Part shown: in pieces, positions 25,161 to 36,212 of the stretch
How the letters are laid out: each line of letters starts with the position of its first letter
Numbering within the stretch: the first letter of the stretch is position 1
From: Isoetes taiwanensis
Lineage: Eukaryota; Streptophyta; Lycopodiopsida; Isoetales; Isoetaceae
Direction of reading: 5' to 3'
DNA length: 64,000 bases
NCBI GenBank assembly: GCA_021234155.1
Contig: JAJEKV010000111.1
Coordinates: 2,612,968-2,676,967, forward strand
The notes under the pieces: generated by a model
What the model was told of the DNA's origin: nothing
The model's database searches: none
What the model saw: the letters and a program-made list of their open reading frames with translations, nothing else
Program-made: the position numbers and the translations under genes

Positions 25161-25189
25161 TTGTGACTTACATACGACAAAAGATTCGA

Positions 25190-25461
25190 AGAGTGACATT
25201 CAAAAGGATCATATTCGCAGAGTGACATTGAAGAAGGGAATAGTAAAGTAGTATCATTGGTAGCAAAACCTCTAGCAAATCTGTAAACTCCAATACTACC
25301 AATAACTGCAATTTCGCGGCGAGAAATGAAGCGATCTGCGCCATGAAAAGAAATGGTACTACCATTGTGGGTAGTTGATGCATACGAACCTCGAACATGA
25401 GAGTTCTACGTAATTCCAGCAGCCATATTGCACGTGATCCTGGTACTTCATGCAAAGTCAC
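25190..25461 (-). pseudogene. Dirigent-like protein fragment
   Basis: In one minus frame the translation reads THNGSTISFHGADRF, then REIAVIGSIGVYRFARGFA. This matches the C-terminal half of plant dirigent proteins (NGSTLS..G.......REM.VVGGTG.FR.ARGYA), which steer coupling of lignan and other phenoxy radicals in the apoplast. The preceding segment lies in another frame, the N-terminal half and signal peptide are not visible, and the expected final residues are replaced. A gene remnant. Confidence 0.6.
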
Positions 25462-25898
25462 ACCAACACATTCGACTTCTCTCCATTTAGCAAGTATTGC
25501 AGGTTTTGTAAAGGGTTTTTTTTTTGGGTCATATTGGCCGAAATAACATTATAGCCTGAACTAAATATTATTAAAAAAACCAATACAAAATGGCCATTTG
25601 TATTATTTAGACACTCAAACTACCACACTTACGGTGTCCAAATCTTTGTCACGGTTTTGGCAACCTCAGAATCTTTGACGGGCAACACTGCTTATCCAAA
25701 GTTTTGGCGGACAATCACATCGGCAAAATCTCCAGCTCATCCTGCTTCTTGGAGATTTGGCGCCATCCAAATTCGTACAGAACAATTTCTTTGGAGCCAT
25801 TGCGTCTACACCAATTTCTAATTCGACCTCCATTTTTTCTCCGGTATGAAATAATCTTTCGCTTATTATAATTTGTTATGATTTGCAAAGAGAACTTT

Positions 25899-26304
25899 AA
25901 ATGCAATGCTATTTTTTCTTCCACGATTGTCTACATGCAACTGTAAATTATGTGTATCAGAGTCTTTCTTTCGCTTTCAATTATGTGTATCAGAGTGTTT
26001 CTTTTGCTTTCAGATGGATGCAAGCCAGCCAGAATATATTCTTTGCACACAAAACAATGACATTCAAATTCTCCATTTCTCTAAAAGCTATCCACCTTCA
26101 AATGCAATGCTATTTTTTCTTCAACGATTGTCTACATGCAACTATAAATTATGTATATCAGAGTCTTTCTTTCGCTTTCAATTATATATATCAGAGTGTT
26201 TCTTTTACTTTCAGATGGATGCAAGCCAGCCAGAATATGTTCTTTGCACACAAGACAATGACATTCAAATTCTCCATTTCTCTGAAAGCTATCCACCTTC
26301 AAAT
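25899..26304 (+). repeat. Tandem 202-bp duplication including an exon and its splice acceptor
   Basis: Unit 25899-26100 is repeated at 26101-26304 with few differences. Each unit carries TTTCAG followed by ATGGATGCAAGCCAGCC, so each holds a candidate 3' splice site and the first coding exon (MDASQPEY.LCTQ) of the Myb/SANT-like gene. Confidence 0.9.
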
Positions 26305-27240
26305 TGTCATCCAAGTTTTCCTTATCCAACAAACCAATTTGTCACCACACGCTCGCCCATGCCTTATCTGCTTCCTCGCCAAGTGACTCCGCCTACTACA
26401 GTTCCGTTCATGCAAAATCATCCACCAGCTGGTTCTTTTCCATCCATGCAATGTGCTCAGTTGCCAAATCTCAAAATGCCTCAACAATTCCTTTATCTCA
26501 AAATGCCTCAACCATTCCTTTACCGCAACCTATTCCATCAAAGAAAAGAGGGCGCCCATCAAAGACTAACAATGAAGCCACAAAGAAGAAGGAGAAGCAG
26601 ATTGATGGTAAAGTTTGTAAAGAAGATTCTACAGAAGAGGATGACCTTGCTCCTAGAATGTGGCCTGACCATCACGTTGTGGCTTTGCTTCACGCACATT
26701 GTGAGATGATTGAAAATTTTCTTGCACCATCTAAACAAGGCATAGACTTGTGGAACAAGGTACGTATTAGAGTTGCTGCAATTTGTCCTGATTTTAAAAA
26801 AGATTCCAAAGCATGCAGGAAGAAATTCCAATATGTCTTCAAGCAGTACCAGAGTGATAACACTTGGAATGTTGTCTCTGGGAATGACAAGCGAGAAAGC
26901 TGCCCTCATTTCAAGCTCTTAGACAGTTATTTTGGCCAAAGGGCCAACGTTAAAAAACATGTTCATGCAGGAGCAATAGATGTGGATGATAATTCCGAAA
27001 TACTAGATCATGATCAGTTGAAGAAGGATTTTATAGTGAAGAAAGAGACGCCTGAATTTAAAAGCGGGAAAAAGAAGATGAGAGCAATTGCTTTATCATT
27101 GATGGAAGACGTTTTAGCAATAGGGAAGGAACTCACGAAGTCTTTAAAGCGTCACGGGGTAAATGAAGATCGTAAGTTGCATATGATGCAAGAGAATGAA
27201 GTTTGTTGTCATGGAAGAAATGCAAAAGTCTTTTGCTGCA
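26217..27240 (+). CDS. Myb/SANT-like (trihelix-type) DNA-binding protein of a PIF/Harbinger locus
   Basis: PIF/Harbinger elements encode a Myb/SANT-like accessory protein that binds DNA and partners the transposase; this gene fits that role. It starts at the second copy of MDASQPEYV (ATG 26217). After a small frame change around 26470-26520, in a 27-bp tandem repeat, it continues with SKKRGRPSKTNN, an AT-hook-like basic segment. Next comes a trihelix-like domain: MWPDHHVVALLHAH, GIDLWNKVRIRVA, SKACRKKFQYVFKQY. A C-terminal segment with MRAIALSLMEDVLAIGKEL is typical of the family's dimerisation helix. It is convergent with the transposase ORF at 27606-28418. The frame change may be a lesion or a short intron. 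Confidence 0.7.
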
Positions 27241-27605
27241 TTTTTAGAGAGAATGAAATGAACGTGTTTGACATAATGTTGAATATTTTATCTAAAACTG
27301 TTAAGGTGCATTTCTGGTGCACTTTCCATTTTTCAGAAATCCTTGTTCATTGTTCAATGGCTTATAAGATATCAAGACCAACCTTTTGCTTCTATATGTT
27401 ATTTGAATTAGTATAACTTTTATGTTAATATTTGATCCTTTTATGTTGTTTTTAAGATGTACATGCAGCAAATACACAGGTTAGTACAAGAGGACAGTTT
27501 ATTGGAGTATCTTGATTAACTTCGTAGGCATACACATAGTATAAATGGGGTGTCTTTATTGATCATCATTACTTTATTTTTGGCAAAAGCTTGATTTTAT
27601 TGGTC

Positions 27606-28418
27606 CTACACAAGGCAATCTCTTGATACTATCAATTGGAGTAATATAGAGTGGAAGCCCTTCCTGTTGTAATACTCTTGTGCAGATTCATGAAAATCAA
27701 TGATTGGAATATGGCTTCCATCAATTGCTCCAATAATGTACGAAATACCATGAATAGCTTCAAAAGAGGTTGCCAGACTTCGCATCCTATTTGATGATGG
27801 CCATTTAATATATAATTCCTTGAGTTTATAATTGACACAAGCAACAAATTCAAGAACAGCTTGTTGTGCACTGGCGAATCCAACTCGATAGGAGTCTGCA
27901 ATGCCTGTCAATGTGTCACATGTAGCTAGCCTAGACAAACCCATCATAATTTTTGTTTCAATTGGTATAGCAGCTCGAAACTTTGTATCTTGCCTTATCA
28001 TCAATGGTCCCAGCTCATTGCACAAATATTGAAAGGTAGCTTTGGAGATGCGCAACCTTCTTTTAAAATATGTGTCAATATAAGTATGCAACAGCAATGC
28101 ATCCAACCCGGAGCCTTTCTGGTACATCCAAAAACGTGTTCGAGTGTTTTATCTTGCCAAAGAAGAACCAAATTCTGCAAATAGAGCCATTGCTGCTCTG
28201 AACCAAGCTAGACCTCGCATATAGAGTGCATAAGAGTCATCGTCATATGAAATATCATTGGCAACAAGACGTGTGAACTGAAGCATAAAAAAGAAAAACC
28301 TTCCTGCCATCATTACTAATTCTGTCCTATCATGCCTATCAGTTTGTTCTGTTACTTCAGAGACTTGCTGCAACTCATCCTCAAAGCCGCTAATATCTCT
28401 TGAGAGGTTTTCTTCCTC
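27606..28418 (-). pseudogene. PIF/Harbinger (HARBI1-like) DDE transposase, split and truncated
   Basis: Minus-strand reading gives ENLSRDISGFEDELQQ, a polar N-terminus, one in-frame TAA at 28151-28149, and then the family segments FKRRLRISKATFQYL, IETKIMMGLSRLAT, and the first catalytic Asp in YIIGAIDGSHIPI followed by YYNRKGFHSI. The second Asp and the Glu of the DDE triad are absent: the frame ends shortly after at LIVSRDCLV, so the C-terminal half is lost. The initiating ATG lies 15.4 kb away at 43834-43832. The MULE inserted after codon 4, and its target duplication GAGGAAGAA (minus sense) is present on both sides. It could alternatively descend from a domesticated HARBI1-like host gene. 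Confidence 0.88.
28410..28418. repeat. Left 9-bp target-site duplication of the MULE (TTCTTCCTC)
   Basis: Identical to 43823-43831. On the minus strand it encodes Glu-Glu-Glu at codons 2-4 of the Harbinger transposase. Confidence 0.85.
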
Positions 28419-28556
28419 GGGGATTTTTTTTTTTTTAGGTTTTTTTGAAACATGTTTTTTGAGCTTTTATGGAATATTCATAATATTCCATGAATCGATA
28501 GGATACAATGCTTGCCTCCAAAAGGGACAGCACCTTGCACAGAAGACTTAAACAAC

Positions 28557-28749
28557 CCAATCATAGAACAATGTTGGTATCTAGATAATAACATCTTGAA
28601 ATAATATAACAAAGAAGAATTGGAGAATTATACTTAGAAAGTAGACAGATCGATTACAGTATTAGAAAATCCGAATAGCATAGTAATTTATGTCACTGCA
28701 ATAATTGCAGAGACTATATCAATGTATAAACGACAGATGTATTTTATAT
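28557..28749. repeat. 193-bp direct repeat, left copy, flanking the LTR element
   Basis: Runs from CCAATCATAG to TATTTTATAT and matches 33838-34030 with one visible difference (GAAATAATA/GAAAAAATA). It is MULE sequence between the left terminus and the 3' end of the methyltransferase-like gene. Confidence 0.95.
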
Positions 28750-28750
28750 A

Positions 28751-30702
28751 TGTCGTCTGCCAAATCGAGGCAAAAATCTGCAAAAAGCAGATTAATAAGA
28801 ATATAGCTCGGGGAATCATGCTAGCTTAGCGAAGAAAGCTAAGCAAATATGGAAAGGGGAAGCAAGTACCGAGAGATGTGCTACGAGAAGAATTACCATG
28901 AGAAAGACATGGGAAGGAATGATATGGCAACAGGGTTGCCGTGAGAAGAGCCCCATAGAAGAAAAATACCTATGGTGGTAAAATGGAGATAACGTGGCAA
29001 AATAAAGGCCTCGAATAATGGAGAGGTCAAGTCACGAGATTGGAAGAAGAAAAGATGTCGGGAATTAAAGGGAGAAAAACCTTTGGGAAGAACCATGGAA
29101 GTGGAAATACCCATGGAAGAAAAGAGAAGATGGCCGTAGCCTTACGGGCGAAGCCAGAAAAGAAATATCAATGGTGACAAGGAATGGGCTACAACAGTGA
29201 AGGTTGAAGAAGAAACTTTAAGGAATACATACAGGTGCAAGCCGAGTTGGGGAATAAAACCCATTGAAGAATAAAAAAGGAACTAAAGGGGAAAGATGTG
29301 TTAACAAATGTTAACAAAGGGCAAGTTATAACAGAACAGTGCAATGGACGGTCGCGACCAAAAGAGCGACTCAGGAAAGGGATTTCCAGGAAAAAGATCT
29401 GGAGCAAATCGAGTAGGAGGCCTCGGCATCAGAAAAAACTCCAGAAGAAGAAGCCAGATTCATCTTGAATCGACTCGGCCAAGGCAGAATTTATCAGAGA
29501 AGTACAGAGGTCGAATTAGAGAAATAATGAAGAAGGAACTTGGGCATCAACGAAATCATGGATGAGCGGTTGCTGAAAGTGCCGGATTTGACAAAACGAT
29601 GAAGGATACTGGAAGAAAACCCAATTGTGATTAAGGTCTGCCCGGGCCCGGTTCTGGAAAAAGCGTGCATGGATCAGGCCGGATTTGACCAACATCAGGC
29701 CATGACCATGCAAAAAATTATGTCAGAAAGCCATCAGGGTTTGATGGAGAAGAAACCACAGCCATCTGTGTAGAAGTAGCATTATGAAAGTAGGTCATAC
29801 TGAAGTGAAGATCTAGGAGGCATTTGGATCGGGAGGACCAGATGCACTTAAAACTGCTTATCAGGTTTGCTGGTAGGTTGAGTAAAATGATGGTGATGCC
29901 CAAGCAGGTGATCAAAAGTAGAGGTAGAAGTAGTCGACCACCCTTTGGGGAGGCCTCCAGAAGGCATTTGCATCCTGGAGAAGATGGTGAGGCAAAGTAT
30001 CTCTTAGTACAATTGGAAAAGAGTAAGTTGTCTCCTAGTAGTACCCCTTTGCACATGTGCAGCTTGAGGCCAAGTTAACGCGCAGAAAATTGCTTCTTCA
30101 CCTCTACTGTGGTCTATCTGTATTCTCGGGTGGTGTTTCAGGTGGCATCGTCTTCATGTGTTATGGGATATTTTCTTTGGATGATCCTCTAGAATGGTGT
30201 TGTTTACTACCTCCAGACCTGGGTTTTATGAGCATGTGTTCTGACAAGGTTAGGTATCTGGCTGGAGCCTTAAATAAATGTATTTATTTACATACTATTA
30301 ATAAAAATAAAAATATTGTGCCTTCAAAAAAAAAAAAAACGATTTCAAAGACAGAGGGCCGATCTTCTGCTACAGAACGCAAAATGGAGAAGGAGAGAGA
30401 ACAAAATTAAGGAAAAAAGAAAGCTCGTAAAGAAAGCAAAATTAAGGAAAAAAGAAAGTTTAATACTTCAAAAGCCAAAGGATTGAAGAACCACAAAATC
30501 GCATCTTTTATGCGTGATGATGTGGCAATGAGGTGGCGATGATATGGCAGGGGGCTATAAATATGTAACCACAGTTGGGGTTTTTCCAACCATAACCAGA
30601 ACTATCAATATGCAATAAAGTTTGATCCTTCGTTCTCGTTTTCCTTGAGTGTTCTCTTTCACAGCGCTACACTTCTCTCGGGTCGCGAGCTAGGGCTCGA
30701 CA
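28751..30702 (+). repeat. 5' LTR, enlarged by a 564-bp poly-A insertion
   Basis: Colinear with the 3' LTR except for an insertion at 29776-30339 and the lack of the tRNA-like unit seen in the 3' LTR. GGGGGCTATAAATATG at about 30550 is a good TATA-box candidate, and AATAAAG at 30614 a candidate poly-A signal. Confidence 0.9.
29776..30339 (+). mobile_element. Poly-A-tailed retroposon inside the 5' LTR
   Basis: Absent from the sister LTR, where GTGTAGAATTCGATTTC is continuous. It ends with ATAAAAATATTGTGCCTTC and an A14 run, with AATAAA words upstream, as expected for a reverse-transcribed mRNA or LINE/SINE tail. No clear target duplication; two bases (TT) appear lost. A plus frame at about 29824-30078 has no recognisable domain. 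Confidence 0.75.
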
Positions 30703-30997
30703 TATTTGTGGTGCACTGGCCGGGAAATCAATCGTGGTGCTCGTGAAAGGAGATTTGTCCAAGAAAGCCGGCAACATTAGATAGAGAAGAGGAGCCAAGC
30801 CACGGTTAGAGAGAAAGCCGGGCCAACTCCCTCCATCGATGTATGTACGTGCAAGGAACAGAATCCAAGGAAGAGCACGAAAGAATTGTTATCAAGAAGC
30901 GCTGACAAGGCAAGAGAATAAATTAAATTAAATTGCACCATGAATAAAGTGCAAAAGAGAGATTAGAGCCATTGACAAGTTTCGAGAGAAGGGAATT

Positions 30998-32329
30998 ATG
31001 AGTGGACAAATTGATTACTTTGCTCTTATGCAAAGAGGCTTGATTGTGGATCAAGTCCATCTTCATCAAGTCGCAGCAGCAGTAGCAACCCATGGAACTA
31101 CAGCACTAGTGCATTGTTCTCAGAGATCGACAATATCCATGGAAGTTCCAACACCAGAAGTGGTCATAAAAAAGTTCAAAGATGACATACTTAGATAGTT
31201 GTCTGGGAAAGTGCTCGAGATGCAACAAACGATGTCCATCATGCAGCAAAGAAATTTTGTACATTGTTGGAGATGTTATCAGTACGGCCATATTGCAAAA
31301 TATTGTCCAATAGAGTCTGTGTACCAATCACATTGTGGGACCTGCAATACCCAAGAAGACGAGATGATTCAAAAGGAGATATTCACAAATGAGGACAATG
31401 AGGGGACAATACGATTTTGCGTGGAGTGTCAGCAACTTATTTTTCTTACAAGGCAAGAAGTAGAAGTATTGGATGAAGAGGATGACTTATTGACTTGTCG
31501 TTACCATAAAGCTACATATGCATCCTCAGAACTGCTTGAGGAAAGTTCTATTGGAGACTTGGGGCCTGAGGTGGTCGAAGAAGAAAAGACAACAGACTTT
31601 CAACACTTGGCGCCCATTCAACATGTGCTTGATCCAGCATTAATGGAGAACCAACCAATTGACCAGAAGTTAGTTGAAAAGCCACATCAAGCTAACGTTA
31701 GCAACAAGGTTGATTGCCAAGGAGAGGAGCACATATGCGAAATGGATGTGATTGAAAAAGAGAACAAATCAATACGCCTACATGAACAGATTAAGAAGGA
31801 AATAGAGGATGACGAGAAACGCGATCAAGATGCTACTCAAAAGCTAATCAAGTCGGGAGTTATGGTGGAGTTATCTCTTGAACTGGAAGCTACAAGAGAG
31901 GAGTTGCAAGGAACGGACGAAAAGGCTGTCGATTCCCAATATTTGGATATATTCAAGGAGTGGCTATGGGAATTTAAATTTAATTCCAATACGGAGAGGA
32001 AGTTATGTAAGGATGAGGTTGTTATGATGGCGCCGGAGCTGGAGGGGACATCAACAAGTCTGGACAAGGAAGTCAAGGAGAAGATGCCCCAGATTCAAAA
32101 AGTGGAATGTGAGCCAATGATGCTAATATTATTGGGAGCCAAGTTTAAAGGTTACATGGAATTGCATCAAAAGAACTTAAATTGGTTGGATAAGGAGTTG
32201 GAATGGATGGAGCGTAAGGATCTACAAGCCAAGGTGCACTTGAACGACAAGGACAAGCATGAGGCTCATGGAGGAATGATGATTTCTACATGGCCAAGAG
32301 TGGGCTGGAAGATATGGGATCCAGGGTAA
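30998..32329 (+). CDS. Gag-like zinc-knuckle protein with one in-frame TAG
   Basis: One frame runs from ATG 30998 to the stop at about 32329, interrupted by a single TAG at 31196-31198 (after 66 codons). Downstream of it lies CWRCYQYGHIAKYC, a perfect CX2CX4HX4C zinc knuckle of the kind retroelement Gag proteins use to bind RNA. Two more Cys pairs (HCGTCNT and FCVECQQ) follow, then a long acidic, coiled-coil-like region rich in Glu, Lys and Leu. No protease, RT, RNase H or integrase motif is present. The stop may be a lesion or a suppressible amber codon. Without it the product would be about 443 residues. It probably packages the element's RNA with help from a relative's Pol. Confidence 0.7.
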
Positions 32330-32381
32330 GTTTCAAAAACCTTGAGTTCCTCGGGACGAGGAACATTTTCCTCCCCAATAA

Positions 32382-33836
32382 TGTCGTCTGCCAAATCGAG
32401 GCAAAAATCTGCAAAAAGCAGAATAATAAGAATATAGCTCGGGGAATCATGCTAGCTTAGCGAAGAAAGCTAAGCAAATATGGAAAGGGGAAGCAAGTAG
32501 CCGAGAGATGTGCTACGAGAAGAATTACCCATGAGAAAGACATGGGAAGGAATGATATGGCAACAGGGTTGCCGTGAGAAGAGCCCCATAGAAGAAAAAT
32601 ACCTATGGTGGTAAAATGGAGATAACGTGGCAAAATAAAGGCCTCGAATAATGGAGAGGTCAAGTCACGAGATTGGAAGAAGAAAAGATGTCGGGAATTA
32701 AAGGGAGAAAAACCTTTGGGAAGAACCATGGAAGTGGAAATACCCATAGAAGAAAAGAGAAGATGGCCGTAGCCTTACGGGCGAAGCCAGAAAAGAAATA
32801 TCAATGGTGACAAGGAATGGGCTACAGCAATGAAGGTTGAAGAAGAAACTTTAAGAAATACATACAGGTGCAAGCCGAGTTGGGGAATAAAATCCATTGA
32901 AGAATAAAAAAGGAACTAAAGGGGAAAGATGTGTTAACAAATGTTAACAAAGGGCAAGTTATAACAGAACAGTGCAATGGACGGTCGGACCAAAAGGGTG
33001 ACTCAGGAAAGGGATTTCTTGGAAAAAGATCTGGAGCAAATCGAGTAGGAGACCTTGGCATCAGAAAAGACTCCAGAAGAAGAAGCGGGATTCATCTTGA
33101 ATCGACTCGGCTAAGGCAGAATTTATCAGAGAAGTACAGAGGTCGAATTAGAGAAATAATGAAGAAGGAACTTGGGCATCAACGGAATCATGGATGAGCG
33201 GTTGCTGAAGGTGCCGGATTTGACAAAACGATGAAGGATACTGGAAGAAAATCCAATTGTGATTAAGGTCTGCCAGGGCCCGGTTCTGGAAAAAGCATGC
33301 ATGGATCAGGCCGGATTTGACCAACATCAGGCCATGACCATGCAAGAAATTATGTCAGAAAGCCGTCAGGGTTTGATGGAGAAGAAACCACAGCCATCTG
33401 TGTAGAATTCGATTTCAAAGACAGAGGGCCGATCTTCTGCTACAGAACGCAAAACAGAGAAGGAGAGAGAACAAAATTAAGGCAAAAAGAAAGCTCGTAA
33501 AGAATAAGGAAAGTTTAATTACTTCAAAACGTGATGGTAGTAGACTTGGCAAGACCTCTGCCTTCTAATGGATAGGTGCATGATTCAATTCCATTGCAAG
33601 ACTTTTTGCCAAAGGATTGAGGAACCACAAAATTGCATCTTTTATGCGTGATGATGTGGCAGTGAGGTGGCGATGACGTGGCAGGGGGCTATAAATATGT
33701 AACCACGATTGGGGTTTTTCCAACCATAACCAGAACTATCAATATGCAATAAAGTTTGATCCTTCGTTCTCGTTTTCCTTGGGTGTTCTCTTTCACAGTG
33801 CTACACTTCTCTCGGGTCGCGAGCTAGGGCTCGACA
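32382..33836 (+). repeat. 3' LTR carrying a tRNA-like insertion
   Basis: Matches the 5' LTR with scattered substitutions and lacks the poly-A retroposon. It contains an extra unit of about 78 bp at 33530-33607. Confidence 0.9.
33530..33607 (+). other. tRNA-like unit with box B and T5 terminator, in the 3' LTR
   Basis: The sister LTR reads CTTCAAAAGCCAAAGG across this point, so the unit is an insertion here (or a deletion there). It has tRNA length, an A-box-like TGGTAGTAGACTTGG, a CTTCTAAT segment recalling the tRNA-Arg(TCT) anticodon loop, GATTCAATTCC (box B with two changes) and a terminal TTTTT. Stems pair poorly, so it is a relic. Confidence 0.5.
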
Positions 33837-33837
33837 T

Positions 33838-34030
33838 CCAATCATAGAACAATGTTGGTATCTAGATAATAACATCTTGAAAAAATATAACAAAGAAGAA
33901 TTGGAGAATTATACTTAGAAAGTAGACAGATCGATTACAGTATTAGAAAATCCGAATAGCATAGTAATTTATGTCACTGCAATAATTGCAGAGACTATAT
34001 CAATGTATAAACGACAGATGTATTTTATAT
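33838..34030. repeat. 193-bp direct repeat, right copy, flanking the LTR element
   Basis: Begins one base after the 3' LTR and ends 8 bp before the stop codon position of the minus-strand methyltransferase-like gene. Confidence 0.95.
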
Positions 34031-35012
34031 GTTCAGATCATGTATCTTCTTGTGCCTCGTCATCAATGTAAAGACATCGTTTGCGTTTCTTTACTTTTTG
34101 CTCAATACTTGACATTAAGGACAATGCTGTGGCATGTTGCTCGGCATAGACGGGCAAGAAACTGCAATATAAGACAAACACATAGTTAGTTTTTAGTATG
34201 GATAGTTAATGTAAGCAAACAATAGAAATTTTAGCTCACTAACTAATCAACCGGTTCTTCAATCACGTCTATGATTATCTCATCCTCTTCCTCCAAATCC
34301 AGCTGCATAGAAGGCGCCCCTTCTGCTAATGGTTTTTTGAATGTAGACATTCGAAGTATTCTGACCACATCACAAATATCAACATCAAAATCCATTGCAT
34401 AGCAATGCAAATCTCGGAGTGTGCAGGCCTCAACCATAGACCCTGTACCTGTCAATAAATCCACGATATAATCACCAGAATCACATAGCAGTTGGAGTAA
34501 GAACTCGTTAAAGCGGGTGCTCTTCTCTAAATTATGCCGCAGTGAATGATGTTTTGCTGATCTCATTCTGTCACCCGGCCCTAAGTAATGCCTCAAAAGT
34601 TCACTGCTATAGTCCAACTCATGTTGACTAAATACCTCCTTGGATTTAAATGTCGGATTTGTGCCAGCTCTTTTGTAGAGAGATACTCTCAGCACATTTC
34701 TTGATAGAGTACCGTATTTATCTTTATGAAAACTGAATGGTCTGTCCCCTACTAATTTGTATGATCTTCATAGTTCAAGGTTCTTTTTTCTGGCTGCCAT
34801 GTCTATCATCTTTTGAAACTCAAAACTGCTAATACACACTAACCATCCACTGTCATTCAAACAGAGTTCACCCAAACTAAAACATCCATCTACTAGTGTG
34901 TCAAGTTTGTTCCAGTATGGTGTTTCGTTTGAGTCACTTCTTGTCGGCTCATTTGTTGGCAGATCAACAAGAACCAAGTTAGCACCCCAATCTCTGACTT
35001 TTCCATTCCTGT

Positions 35013-35020
35013 AGTACATG
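35013..35020. repeat. 8-bp target duplication AGTACATG, left
   Basis: Matches 38647-38654 exactly, directly outside the transposon's inverted ends. Confidence 0.9.
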
Positions 35021-35759
35021 CCCGGGGGCTTCACCCCTTTATATAGAGCATATGGCATGTGCGTGCAAGGGGTCGACTGAAACCCCCCTGTATACGACTT
35101 TTTGCAGGCGAAACCCCCCAACCATACGTACATATGAATTTTAATTTTTGGCCCCTTATTCGTACATGTACTCCAGTCCCAACTAGCAATCCATATACCC
35201 TTTCCCATACATATACTGGACACCATAAGAAAAGTCCTAGCCCTTGTAGCACATATGGTAAGACATCATTTATGGAATATTTTTTTAGTCATTACAAGAG
35301 CTAGCTAAGCTAGTTTGTTGTATGGGTTTGGAGTTTGATTATTCAAATACAAGCCCATATTAAATGCAAGGTTAAAAGGGGGATTAACATCATAACCTAT
35401 GGCAAATAAAGACTATACAAAGTGTGTCAATCCCGGTGTCAACGCAATGTCCATTGAATGATTGATCTAAGTTGATTAGGGAGTTGAATTATCAATTGCC
35501 CTACAAAGTTTATAAGGCAAGATCAACAAGATCAAATAGCTTCACAATTCTTAGCCAATGTTGGCCAATGGTTTATAATGTTGAAATGTTGAAATGGTTC
35601 ATGATTGCATGGCTCCTAGACTTCCTAAGGTCATTATTATAGCTTCCTATGGTTCATTATTATAAGGTAGGCATCATTGCATGGTTCATATGATTACTAA
35701 ATTACATGATTGCATGGCCAGAAATTGCATAATAGCAACTTATAACTTTATTATAAGTT

Positions 35760-36212
35760 CTTATAACATCATCAGTTGAATTGATATGCACAGAAGTGAG
35801 GCTTTCAAAATTCTCATATGTGTATATTGTGGGACTACGACTTGTATGTAGTAGGCTGCTTGCCTCTGCAGTTTTACTTGCCAAAACCATCCTAGTCCGC
35901 ATAAGATTAATGTCATAAAACTGTAAAGACCCATCCTCAGATCCGGAAATGAGCTGTAAAAATATTGATTCAATCAGCAATGGCAAGAAATTAAAACACA
36001 GGAAGAGGACAAATATAGCACCATACCTTATCTGGAGCTTTGTTCAGCCAACATAGCCCAAGTACACTCTGTGGAGTGCCACGCACATAGCCTACTATCT
36101 TCTCATCTTCATGGTTAACCACAACCACCTCTCCTTGAAGTGTCCCAAAGACCATGAGACTATCATCCTTTGGGATGGTAAACCAAGAACCTTCTAAGTA
36201 AATATAGACCAC
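35760..36212 (-). pseudogene. Captured WD40-repeat gene fragment (two exons)
   Basis: Exon one ends at 36027 (GATAAG/GTATGG) and reads PKDDSLMVFGTLQGEVVVVNH, then YVRGTPQSVLGLCWLNKAPDK. Exon two starts at 35953 after TTTTACAG and reads LISGSEDGSLQFYDINLMR, then LTSVHINSTDD. The pattern (..VLGLCWL.., GS.DGSL..YDI.., LTSVH.NSTD) is that of a plant WD40-repeat protein. Only about two blades are present, with no start codon or C-terminus. A frame at 36379-36194 may be a further upstream piece. Confidence 0.65.

Larger units (their letters stand above)
28751..33836 (+). mobile_element. LTR retrotransposon with a gag-like ORF and no pol
   Basis: Both LTRs start TGTCGTCTGCC and end GGGCTCGACA (28751-30702 and 32382-33836). 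The sequence after the 5' LTR (TTTGTGGTGCACTGGCCGGGAA) resembles the post-LTR region of plant gypsy-type elements. The 1.7-kb interior encodes only a zinc-knuckle protein, so the element is non-autonomous (TR-GAG or LARD style). The usual 5-bp target duplication is missing: ATATA precedes and TCCAA follows the element. Instead a 193-bp duplication flanks it. Confidence 0.85.

Noticed and set aside
25500-25560. Possible Harbinger left terminus (GGGTTTTTTTTTTGGGTCAT)
   Set aside because: No inverted counterpart or 3-bp duplication was found to the right of 43.9 kb.
29824-30078. 84-aa frame in the poly-A retroposon as a gene
   Set aside because: No recognisable domain and no support beyond an open frame.
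28893-30410. ORFs inside the LTRs at 28893-30410, with matching ones at 32457-33345
   Set aside because: They occur in both LTR copies and have no domain resemblance; LTRs are normally non-coding.
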